Assembly (NCBI GenBank): GCA_002633005.1
Contig: NMRA01000005.1
Span: 1,535,236-1,599,235 of the forward strand
Reading direction: 5' to 3'
Origin: Phoronis australis
Taxonomy: Eukaryota > Phoronida > Phoronidae
Length of the DNA stretch: 64,000 nt
The notes under the pieces were generated by a model, which searched no databases, had not been told where the DNA came from, and saw only the letters and a program-made list of their open reading frames with translations. Made by a program: the position numbers and the translations under genes. This document shows positions 32,285 to 43,261 of this stretch, piece after piece. Each line of letters begins with the position of its first letter. The stretch's first letter is position 1.

Positions 32285-34100
32285 AAAAAACGGTAACGGA
32301 AACGGAACCTTATCACGATCAGGAATATTACAAGATCGATTTTATGAGAGTAAAGTGCCTGGTTCGATTTTCGGTTGAAGCCGAGCTGCACAAGGTGAAA
32401 TACAGCTTTGTTTTACGATGGTTTATTTTCCAACTAAGTCAACTATTACGTGAGACACACCCTGAGTGAAATCGAGCTCAATTTCGCAGAGTATTGTCAC
32501 CATTAACCTGTTTCCAAACTCTGTGTTTTATATTCATTTTTGTGTCATGGACATAATTATCACACGCTGGTCATGCACAACTAAAATGTGACTCTGAAAG
32601 TGCGAGAAAACATACGAAATGTTCTTAAGTCAGTTCATATGCGTTAACCGGGAAGCAATACCGAAGCTAGTTTACAGTGAAACAACAACGTGAGGATGAG
32701 ATAAAAGGTCCATATATATTATGACAAACTAGATACTGAAAAAGGGGAGCAGCTTGACGGTCTAAACTTTGAGCGCCTCTGCAATTAGACTAAGTAAGAC
32801 AATGACTTATGACACTTATAGCAGCGGTGGATCTAGGATATCACAAGGGGGGGCAACATTTTGTCTGTAAACATTTGCTCAAAACGACGATTATAGATGC
32901 GCATAGCACGGAATGGGGGGGGAGGTCGCGAGGGGGGTTTGCCCCAGGAAATGTTTCTGTTTTTTCCTCTAAAAATCAAGCATTTTCCTTGATTCCTGAA
33001 ATATTATCCAAGAAAAAAGGCAAAAAATTAAAAAAAATATAAAAAATAAACAAAAACACGGAGAACGTGTCAAACAGGAAAAACTGCAAGGATCACAGAC
33101 TCGTGCACCACCACGACTCATACTTTGATAATAAGAGACCTACTTGTTTATGGTTCACAGCATTTGCGCGCGAAACCTCCATCTTTTTTAATGCTTATTA
33201 CATGTTTTATATTTTGTGCAATCAGTTCGTAACACATTTGTTGTATTTAAAACAGTCTTCAATTGCCCAAAAGACCAAATCCGTTTTTTGTGTTGGCAAT
33301 AATGACGCGATTGCTTAGGAAATCGTGTTAAGCTAAGGTTTGACAAAGAAAGAACTATGAGTTTCTGAGTGATTCACTAAAGCTTCGATTAAAAGTGACA
33401 TCTTACCAGCAGCTTCTGTTTTTTCATCATCACTCAGATTTCATTTTCTTTAAAAAATGAAGTAGGCCTAATTTTCTTCATTGCACAGTGGAGCAGACGA
33501 CGGAAACGGAGTCGTAGTGCCCAGCGCCACTGCCGGTCGCCTGAGATATCGCGGGAGAGCCTATACTTAGCCATAGTACCGTTACGATTGCGCCGTATTC
33601 CGAATTTGACACTTGAAATTGGATCTGAGCCCCCCCCTCCCAACACTAAAACTGCACGCATTTAAATCCTGTTTCAGCCGTACAATTTTAATTTCCGGGG
33701 TTAATTAATAAACTCAACATTTCCCTACGCTCTTGCCGTTTTATTTTTTTTGCGACAGCCAAGGGGGGGGAGGCCTTCTGCCCCCCCCAAATGCTCCTAT
33801 GTCTTGGTTTGAAATCAAAACTGATGGACAGTCAAATTCTAAAATTGCAAACGCCGTCATAAGTGTTACGACCTTTACAAATCCTAAGTAAAATCGATTA
33901 AAAACCCAGCTGGCCAAGCAGTGAACGACACCATCGCCGCCGCCACACAACACTCTACAAAATGACATCTTTTTCATTATAGGTCCAACTGTTTGCCACT
34001 TATTATGCTGACTCTACTGAAGGTGGGTTTTCATCTTCCTGGCTCTTGAGGTGGGTATCCTAATTTTTCAACGCCAAACCTCTCAGAGATACTCAAGTGC
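32285..34100 (+). repeat. segmental duplication, copy B (with insertion)
   Basis: Diverged second copy of 30780-31510, interrupted at 32822 and resuming at about 33808 (TTTGAAATCAAAACTGATGG against TTTCGAAACCAAAACAGAGA in copy A). Confidence 0.65.
32822..33807. mobile_element. ~1 kb insertion with CAGCGGTGGATCT end
   Basis: It is absent from the sister copy at 31200/31201, which gives a natural empty site. The left end CAGCGGTGGATCTAGG is a decayed CAGTGGCGGATC-type terminus followed by a G-run; the right end has a C-run (33781-33788) but no clean inverted repeat. It contains a CpG-rich segment (33480-33600) and no recognisable transposase. Confidence 0.5.
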
Positions 34101-34430
34101 CCCCAAAGTTATGAAACGCCAAGCATACAATTACCAATTTATTTTAGTTAATATTTTCAAAAAAAGCATATAGCATATTCATGACAAAATGTTTAGGCCT
34201 AAGGAAAAGCTACATGGATATTAGTCTTATTTTTGCAATGATTTGAAATTAAAAGAATAACATCGATTAACATCAATATTTTTGAACAATTTGGGACTTG
34301 ACTGTCAAATGTTGAAAATATGCTATTCACAAAAACCTTCAGGATTTCCAAAAACTTGTTTTCTTTCTGACAATCACGTCAGCGCTTTTTAGAACACCAA
34401 TGTCGTTACTAACTAAATTGGGATTTCTAC
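34101..34430. other. no gene seen
   Basis: AT-rich sequence downstream of the donor of the exon at 34431. Confidence 0.4.
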
Positions 34431-34521
34431 CAACCATTCCTCCGAAAATAGTGTCTGACGTCTTTGGTGGTTCTTGAATTCCTACATCCTCGAAAGTGAT
34501 CTCGGGCACGTCATCGGACAT
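34431..34521 (-). CDS. candidate first coding exon, acidic start
   Basis: Acceptor CATTGAACACAG at 34532, then GTGGATCAAA and ATG at 34521. 30 codons (MSDDVPEITFEDVGIQEPPK...TIFGGMVG) reach a donor, GTTG|GTAGAA. It could be the start of the minus-strand membrane-protein gene, whose next exon (19849-20011) begins with RKRCGN, but the phase fits only if a weaker donor four bases earlier (ATG|GTTGGT) is used. Otherwise it belongs to an unknown gene or needs an additional exon. 34532-35486 shows no other feature. Confidence 0.35.
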
Positions 34522-35486
34522 TTTGATCCACCTGTGTTCAATGCAGCACAGCAAGAAATTTACATCATCTTCAAATGCGCTTACTCTTGACAACTACGTC
34601 AAGTTAGACGGACCGGAGAACGGAACAATACTTTCAATATCAGATGTCAGGTGATCTGACGTTCCGCTCCGGAAATACTAGCAGCGGATGTTGTGAATGC
34701 AAATTATCGAGGTGGTACAGATAAGTAAAACTATATCACATGTCGTGAACACATCCACTACCACAAGAAATTGTAGGAACACCGCATTTATCCACTGTCA
34801 CTCTTATCAGGCTTCTATTGTGAGTCAGCATGAGTGAATGATTGGCTGATAAGCCACCTATGGAACTACTTTTGGCTGAATGGATGACCAGGCCATAAAA
34901 TGGTAATTAGCCAAGACCAGTTAACTAATGCAACAAAGAATAATGTCGTAGCATCACCTAGCCTTGGTGGAAAGCTGTATACTGTATTGGCTCTAGCTAA
35001 TAAACGCTTAGAAAAATTCATTTCACTGGGAGGGGACGCTTATTGTAGCCTAAGGCAGTTGAAACCCGGTTTCCGAAACGAGTAAAATCGGAAGCTAGGA
35101 TTCATCAAATTTACGCTCTGTGACGTATTTGTACCTTATGACAGTCTTTCTACAAAATTGTGGTGCATTGCTATCAAACTCCGCTTTTAAATTACGATCA
35201 TTTTTCAAAAAATTGTACCCCACAACACGAGAAAATCTCTGGATGAACACACGTTGTTGTCACGTAACGTTTGTTTTGATGTTCGTCTGCGTATGAGAGT
35301 GAGTGCGTGTGCGGGTCATCGACGACAGACTTTTTTGTTAGAAAAGGCGGATTATGCAAGAAAATGACGTTTACTAGATAGTTTTTCACTTAAACGGCTG
35401 CAACGTGCAAGGTGAGTGCCGGTTAACTCACAGATTTTGTGTGCACAGTCCGACGGCCGTTAGCTCTACCGTGGAGTAAAACATTA

Positions 35487-36660
35487 ACAGCCGATTTCAT
35501 AAATAAGGTTTAACAAAACCAGATTTAAGACTTAAACCTGGTCGTCCTACTCCTGGTCTAGTTTTAGACCCAATTTGCATTTCACCAACGTGGTTTAAGC
35601 TGAAAGGCTTGTTTTGTTAGACCAGGGAACCGGTTTAGTAAAACCAGATTAAAAGTATCTAAGCCACCCTGCTGTGTCAATCTGGATTAACCCAACAAAG
35701 AAACTATTGAAGTGCTTCAATGAAACCACGATCACGTGGGTATACAATGGCATACACTAGTGGAATCAGTGCAGACATTTGCGAAAAAGGTGTAAAAGCT
35801 TTTCCCATGAGGAAAAATGTAATGTGTGTGACCAACACGCGTATGCACACATTAAAGTAGGCTACATACTCACGATTAGCCGTAATATCATAAAGGTCCA
35901 CATTTATTTCCGTGCCATTTTAGTGTTCATTTTTTGCGGCCAAAGGGGGTGCAAGACCCCTTCCCGGCAACATTAAATCGGAGACCAATGGAGGTGGAAC
36001 TCAGAAGAATCAGAAAATGCTGTCTTCAGTCCAACCCGTAGCGCTTATGACGATGACGCCCTGCTCGACCAGTCGTATTCTGAAGAATCCGCAGGACACT
36101 ATCCAGCACGAACTGGTCTACACATAGGCGGATCCAAGGGGGTCAAGGGGTCCGGACTCCCTTTTTGCTTGATTTTAGTGAGATCAAATCTATAATCTTC
36201 AAATCGTTGACTTGGTTCCCCCTTTTAAAAAGTCCTTGACTGACCCCTCCCTTTAAAAGTCGCAGATCCGCCCCTGCTACGTTTGATCTTGTGTCTTCGT
36301 AAAACTGAATTTTGAAAACAGTCCATTTTCGCTCTAAAACTGCGTCGTAAATGCACACCACGGCCTCACTTAGTTGCACCTGTATCATGAAAGTCTGTCA
36401 TATTTTATAGTTAAACCTAGGTCTGACCAAGTCTTAAGTTAAACCTGGTTTAAGATCTTAATACAGATCTAAAGAATATAGACTTCGTTGGTGAAATGAA
36501 AACTCACTTAGACCAGGTCTAAATAGGCGTTAAACCAGGTTTTACTAGACCACTGGTCTAAAAGTTAAGCCACTTTATGAAATGCAGATTATCTTTAAGC
36601 CTGGTCTAAGTGCAGTTTAATCCAGGTTTAACTTTAATCCACCTTTATGAAATTGGCTGT
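35487..36660. mobile_element. long-arm inverted-repeat element
   Basis: It starts ACAGCCGATTTCATAAATAAGG and ends CCACCTTTATGAAATTGGCTGT, near-perfect inverted ends. About 200 bp inside each end are packed with inverted ACCAGGTTTAA / TTAAACCTGGT motifs, giving strong foldback potential. It lacks a recognisable transposase. The central part holds a second, nested element (36126-36276). Confidence 0.65.
36126..36276. repeat. nested MITE, AGGCGGATC...GATCCGCCCCTG
   Basis: 151 bp with inverted ends of the GCGGATC family and internal mirrored CAAGGGGG / CCCCTCCC and CTTTTTAAAAG-type blocks. It lies inside the larger foldback element, so it inserted later. Confidence 0.6.
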
Positions 36661-36664
36661 ATAA

Positions 36665-37500
36665 GTCTAAGTGATGTGGCTCAGTTTCGGGAGTGCCGAC
36701 CATTTTGGTCAAAGTCATGTGAGGAGGCATTTTGAGAAGTTTGAACCAATACGTGATCACGGCAACACAGTGGTTAGTAAATAACGGCAAACGCCGACAT
36801 GCGCTCAGTGCAGCATTGTTTCAGCATGAATTAGCTATACCCAAAACACGCCTGCAAAATTTAATTTGCACTTGTTCTAACCAGTTGTATTCTTGTAAGC
36901 CCCATATTTCTGCTCCATAGCATGAGCTGGGGTAAATTATTTATCAAATGTCTCAAAAGCCACACGTGGTTGAAATATGGTCCAGCTTCTTTGTAGCTTG
37001 TCGACTGTAATGGCTACTTCCGTGGCTTGGGCTGACAGGGTCTGAGCAGCCATAGTCCACAATAACTTTGGCGTGAACACAACACCAAGATACTTGTAGC
37101 TGGCATGGAAATCACTTCGAGTTTTTCACCTCCAAATTACCACATCTCGCAATTTCTCAAGCGACCTCCGTTTCTAAACATCATAACTGTGGTCTTCACT
37201 AAATTTACAGACACGATCCATTCCTGCGAGAACTTACTTAAAGCACACGGTAGTTTTTGCAGTTTAACTGGAGATTAAGTACACAAAGCCATATCATCAG
37301 CATAACACAAAACTTTCACATCGGAAACATTTTGACATAGAAGAATACCATCGTCATTACTAGAATGGATACATTCTACAAAGTCATTAGGTTTTTAAAT
37401 AATCACCATGAACTCCAATAATAAACTTTCAAAGACAAGTGACTGTGTAGACTCGATCCGACACGTGCTCTGTAATGAAACCTTGGACAAATGTAGTATT
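36665..37500 (-). pseudogene. LINE reverse-transcriptase relic
   Basis: On the minus strand, several in-line pieces match non-LTR retrotransposon polymerase: ILLCQNVSDVKVLCYADDMA with the catalytic YADD at 37293-37304, then FSQEWIVSVNLVKTTVMMFR, then YGAEIWGLQEYNWLEQVQIK and FCRRVLGIANSC near 36840-36930. Stops and frameshifts break it in several places (for example TAA right after ALCT and in VII*KPN). It is a dead copy, probably with the 5' half missing. Confidence 0.8.
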
Positions 37501-37827
37501 GAAACAAATGCTCACATGTTACATAACGTTAAACTCGATAGTTGTTTTGTTGTAAATTACATAAAAAATTAATTGTGCCACAGTAACAATTTACATGTTT
37601 AACACGTCTTCACGTGATGTGGCCAACATATGACCTGTGTGAAGACATATGAATACAGTGCCTTCAACAATTTGCTTCTCAATATAAATGAGCTTCCCAG
37701 GTTGTACACGTGCGTCTGTTGATGATAATTTTGCTTTTAAGACTCGTTTTAATAGGTTAAATAGAAAAACTCGCGCATACAGTTGTACAAATTTACTTTA
37801 CTATTTTGACAGATTTATAGCAACACT
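37501..37827. other. no gene seen
   Basis: AT-rich sequence between the LINE relic and the next open frame. Confidence 0.4.
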
Positions 37828-38157
37828 TCACATATCACTTTTGGCTATGGATATTCTCATGCTAGGACCGGTAGGGTTCGCTTTAATCACGGGCGGGTAG
37901 AGCCTGATAGTGGGGGGAACCACGAGTTTCTGAATCGAAAGTTGACAGACAGGAAACAAATAACACCGACCTATCCGTTTGAGAGCCACAACCCCTAAGG
38001 CAAATCTCTGTTCACGAATCAAGACTGACGTACGACCTGCATCTAACTTCGTCGTAGCCCCCATGCGGTTTAGTTTTTGAAAGTTTCCATTCATATGCAA
38101 TGCCCTCGAAGATCTCTCCCGTTTATTCACTGTAAGATGACATGTGGTACCATTTTC
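37828..38157 (-). CDS. unrecognised open frame, 109 codons
   Basis: An ATG (MENGTTCHLTVNKRERSSRA) at about 38157 opens a frame to TGA at 37828. It is basic overall and has no membrane span or known motif. A frame this long is above chance for this composition, but there are no clear splice signals or promoter, and it may be part of an unidentified repeat. Confidence 0.25.
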   Translation of the reverse strand, partial: ENGTTCHLTVNKRERSSRALHMNGNFQKLNRMGATTKLDAGRTSVLIREQRFALGVVALKRIGRCYLFPVCQLSIQKLVVPPTIRLYPPVIKANPTGPSMRISIAKSDM

Positions 38158-38763
38158 CATTGAGAACACACTTTTGGTATTCAGTATCTCTAAAAGGCGA
38201 GTTTATTGATCTGGATTGTGTAATGACGTGGTTACCTGGTTGTTGCACTTCGATTACTTGGTGTGCTCGTAGTTCATTGGAAAGCTCAATAACCCCTCCT
38301 AGGAAGTAATAGCATGACCCTTGAATGTTTCCCTTTGAGTGGGTCGGCCTGCTGTTTCAGATTGCGGCCATTTCCTTGAAAGCGCGCACCGTGAGGAGAT
38401 GATGTCTTACCCGATACATGAAGGACGATACAGGTGCGTAACTTCTGTCATTAATTACATTTTTGTCTTGCTGATTGCTGTTACAGTTCTCCACCTGTGG
38501 CAACTGTTTGGTGTACAGGTAGTTGTAATACGTATATGTTTTAAGTGTCGGCTGTATTTTACAGTAGTTGTATGCTTTGGGTTATACTAATACATTAGTG
38601 TTCGGGTCGTGATGACGCACATTTATTCAAATGGATATTCACTGAGAAGACTGGCTTTAAGAGAAGAACTGCTGGCCGTGTAAATATTCTGAAGATACAT
38701 TTGAATTTATGTATTTCTGTATGAGTAAGCAAAGCCTACGATGTACAATAAGTGATATTATTT

Positions 38764-38765
38764 GA

Positions 38766-38803
<38 letters not shown>

Positions 38804-38806
38804 TAT
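38764..38806. repeat. (ATT)n microsatellite
   Basis: About 14 ATT units with one ACT interruption. Confidence 0.9.
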
Positions 38807-38930
38807 TAAATGGATATATTTATCCATCTATCAAATGTATTATCATTAGCTTGCACTAGACGTTTGTTACTTGACTTGCTGAATTTAACGCTCTTTCTAA
38901 TCCCGACTAACAATTGTACTAACATACTAA

Positions 38931-39612
38931 CTAGGGCCCTATCATGCGTCCCGTTTTATGGACTCCGGATCCTATCTGTCCCGGGTTTTTGTGTCCCGGT
39001 GTTTTGCGTAATAGTCCAGACGCTAAGCGGACGAGTGTGCAAGTTTTAGCAACACTTGCCATTTAGGCCCACATGACAGTTGTCAGGTGCTTTTCGATCC
39101 TGATTTAAGGCATAAGTTCACCAAGTAATAAAGTAACGTGTTATTTTTATGCATTCTCCTTAGATGCATTGGATTCTGGTCGTTGTCAGATAAAGCAATG
39201 CTCCCTGGAATTTTGGAATGCTAGCCCACTTCTTGAAAATGCGCATTTAGTTTTCGAGATTTCGTCTAGGTCGCAAACGGCGAACTTGGGTATGTTAATT
39301 TTCTTGGCTCATCGAGCACTGACCAATGACACATAGAAATCGGTGTGAAAGTAGCCATTGTCCCCCTGGAGAAATTGTCCGGCTTGCGTGCATTTGAATG
39401 AAGCATCCGGCTCATCCACTGATTAACGTGTCAGTACACCGGCATTCAAATACATGCAGCTAGGACATTCTCTGCAGGGAGACAATCACAGCTACAACAC
39501 CAGGACACATAGAACTCCGCCCGATGCAATGAAAACTGGTCATACCGAACCCGGGACACGTACATACATGTATGTAGAATCCCGATATGCACAAAACGGG
39601 AAAACATCAGGA
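38931..39612. repeat. insertion in first array unit, imperfect inverted ends
   Basis: Other units pass directly from ACATACTAACAC to the TGGTTCCCGTG block; here ~680 bp intervene. The left part (TCCCGTTTTATGG...CTGTCCCGGGTTT) is mirrored by the right part (AACCCGGGACACG...GCACAAAACGGGA). Its sequence is not found in the other units. Confidence 0.45.
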
Positions 39613-39910
39613 TGACCCCCAACATATGGATCAGAACAATGGTTCCCGTGATCGATAACTGCCTTGGTAGATTTTTCAATTAATATCAAAGTGTCAACTT
39701 GAAAACAATAGTTGATTTGCCGATTGTCTCTAACTTTCATTACTGCACGTTTTTGTCTATTTGCACGCCATACCCATACATAAACGACAAGCTGCGAACC
39801 ACAGATAACCAAGACGGAAGAAAGTTGGAAGACGAAAATTAAGAAGAAAATATGCACTGTAACAGGGGGTTTATGTGATCTACCGTTGCTTGCGTGTCAT
39901 AATGTATTAG

Positions 39911-39920
39911 TATAAATAGG
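39911..39920 (+). promoter_or_regulatory. TATA box, array unit 1
   Basis: TATAAATAGG in the conserved context CATTAG-TATAAATAGG-GTA...TCGATACTCC. Confidence 0.45.
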
Positions 39921-42900
39921 GTACATGTCGATACTCCAAAGGTTCACAAGTTCGAACTCTCATAATACCACAAATAAAAAAGGCATTATAAGGCCGAAGG
40001 TTCACAAATCGGATAGAAAGAAAAAACTAGTTAGTTCGAAACTAGTCGGAAGGTCTATGATGCCTGAAACCAGCGCTTCAAAGTCAACGACAGTCAAGCA
40101 GCAAAATGTTGGCGGCGATAAACCATACTTTGAACATGTAAACAACTACAGCAACTCAGTGAATCGTCCAACTTCATGTTTGGATCCCGTTTTGAGAGGC
40201 ACAGGCTCTTCGAAGAACTAGTTTCAAGCAGCCGTGTGCAAATAAATCCCTGAACGTTTTGCTCAAAATCACTGTTCGGTACCTAGTGTCATGAAAGTTC
40301 AAATTTATAACCTTCGGTGGGTTTTCGTAATTGTGTGGACAAGTCTTCAGATTTATGGATTTTTAGACATGCAAACCTTGCGACCCATGAATACCTTAAT
40401 TTCATATAAACTCTGTACATATTCTTCTCACTTGAAGTTTTCAATTGAGGTCATATAAGGTTGATCACTTCTTATTGTGGAATTTTTCGCGACTTGGCAA
40501 GTCGTCGAACTAGTGGACTTTGGCTGACTAGTGTACCATTTACCCACGGCACCTGACGTCGCGAGCAGTTACAGTGTACCAAAAGTGCAGAAGGACCACT
40601 AACACGAATGACACCAAGGCCAAAGATAGGGTGCAGTTCAGCTGTAAATCAGTATCCTGGCAGTTACCGGTTTTGATTACATGTGTGTACTCATTTTAGC
40701 CATGTTTTATTTGGAAAAGCGAAGTGAAAAATCTACTTCAGGAATACGTTTTTATTCAAGTACACGGTTTCACAACTGGTTTCAGTGCAGTCTCTCAAAT
40801 ATTGCGTTGGTACATGTAATTGTATAACTGGGAAATCTTGTCAATATAAAATACACTATAGGCTCTCAGTTCGGGTCGCCTGTATTATATTCCTTCTCGG
40901 AAGTTTTAATTGCTGTATTTTTTAAGCAACTTTGTCATTTGTTAAATAGCTGGGCTTTGTTTATCATTAACAGGATACCAAACTCGGTTTTGGCCTACTT
41001 ACACATACTAAAAACGACTTTCCCCATCCAGTTCTCTGAAACAAAATAATGCTTTGTAACTTATCGCCAACCCTCAAGAGTCTGGAGGAAATTTTGAAAA
41101 CTTTTAACAAATTCTGCTAAACGGGCAAGCGTGACCTACGCTTTTAGCAGGTTACACAGCACCTTTGGAAAAGGCGACCCGTCAAGGACCACAACGTGCA
41201 ATTTATGAGATAGGAAGTATAAGTTTTTTCAGTTGGTTCCTGATTTTATTTTGGAAGATTGACACTAAAGATGCAAAGCAGGTGACAGAAAGTGGATTGG
41301 TTAACTACATCCCTATAAGGTTTATCATCCTTACAGGACCATACAGGACCACGACGTCATGACGGGTTACAGTGCATCAAAAAGTTCCTGCAGCACCACT
41401 AATACGACTGACAACAGAGTTGAAAAGTGTATTACCGTTCAACTTTCATGAGAAAAAAGCATTTAAAATGTTTTACACTTCAGTTACAAGTTTGTTGAGA
41501 CAGCTTTTTACTTTCCTAACCAAATTTATTTTAATGTATACTTCACAATACGAAATACACTCACCTCGGCTCACGTGTGTTAAATTCGTCCTTGAAGGTT
41601 GATTGGACTTTATTGCCAAGTATGCGATTTTAGATAAATTTTTTACAAAATTAAATATTTTAACTCCTTAAATGTTTATATTATCGGAAACTAGAAACCC
41701 AAATAAAATTTGAAATTTCGGTTTTTACTTGTCTGATATTCATAATGATTGCCTCACAAGAATATTTCCCTTAAGTAAAATTTAGCGAAAAAGAAAAGCA
41801 CAGTAATAGCAAAACAACAGTATCGATAACAAGTTCGAATTTCATTTGATGAAAATGTTCCAAGACGTTATCTTAAAAAACTATTAATGTTCTAAAATAT
41901 CATGATTTTATTTTGAATTCGTTTTGTAAACGGTGTTTAAGTCCTTGGATTTGGAAGTTTTACATAAATCTGGAGAGCTATTTCTGAGATAAAAAACTTC
42001 AAAGTTGGGGAAATGTTCACGATTTTGAAGCTTCAAAGTTAGAGAAATGTTGACGTTTTTTCTATGGTCATACAGGACCTCGCCACAACTGGCAGTGCAC
42101 CCCGGGCCAAGATGTCGCTGAACCACCAACACAAAATGACACAGAGTCGGAAAGGTAAAAATTTCCAGGAGTTGCCTCTTACGTGAGGGCGTGCACCATG
42201 AGATCCTGCCTTACCCGATACATGAAGGGCGATAGAGGTGTGTAACTTTCGTTATTGATAACATTTTTGTCTGGCTGACACTTTCAGTTACAGTTACCCA
42301 CCTGTGACAAATGTATGGTGTCCAGATAATTGGGTTGTACTCAAGTATTAGTCTTTGGGTTGCGATGACGCACATGTACTTCGAACAGATAAAGCTCTCC
42401 ATTCATCATATCTATTACCATTTGCTTGCACTAAGCTTTTGTTACTTGTCTTGCTGGTACATTCGCGTTAACGCTAACACTCTTTTTAATCCCGACTAAC
42501 AATTGCACTAACATACTAACACCAATCCTAACATATCAAGAAATACAGCATGAATAAATCCAAACGACGTTCAAGGTCATAAAATGCATGCTGAGTGGTG
42601 TTATTTGAATTCCTCTCCAAATGTCAAGATGAAATGGAGCTGAACAGTGGTTCCCGTGATCGATTACTACCGTGGCAGGGATAAGGATTTTGGAATTAAG
42701 TTTCCGAACGGCAAATTGAAAACAATAGTTGATTTATCGATTGTTTGTAAATTTTATTAATGAAAGTTTTCGTTTATTTACTTACCATGCCCACGCCACA
42801 ACGATACGATCCAACCCACGGATAATCAAGACGGAAGAAGAAGTATGGAAGACTGAAAATTAAGAACCGAAGACTAAAATTAAAGAAGGAAACTTAAAGT

Positions 42901-42924
42901 AGCATGCAAGTCACAGTGCATTAG

Positions 42925-42934
42925 TATAAATAAG
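42925..42934 (+). promoter_or_regulatory. TATA box, array unit 2
   Basis: TATAAATAAG in the same context, 3014 bp from the previous one. Confidence 0.45.
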
Positions 42935-43261
42935 ATGGAGCTCGATACTCCGAAGGTTTGCAAGCCTGAAGGCAAGTTATGTGACATTGAATGATTTTTT
43001 TAAAATACCCTATCAGACAAATAAAAACGTTTCTAAAAACAGCCCTATCAAACTGAAAGTAAAACAACTAATATTCTTTCAGACTTGTGTTAATCTTCGG
43101 ATTTATTTATTTGTCGACTTGTAAACTTTCGGAGCCATGAATTCCGTAATTTCATACCTTCCCCCACATTTGTTCTTACTTGTAGTTTTCAATTCAGATC
43201 ACATGGGTTCGTTGTTTCGGGGCGATTAACTTCTTTCGAACCTAATTATAGTTTTTATGCT

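Noticed and set aside
38346-38458. Exon-like reading MMSYPIHEGRYR between TTTCAG and GTGCGT in the first array unit
   Set aside because: The other units have TAG or other changes at the same codon and no consistent acceptor; treated as part of the array marker.
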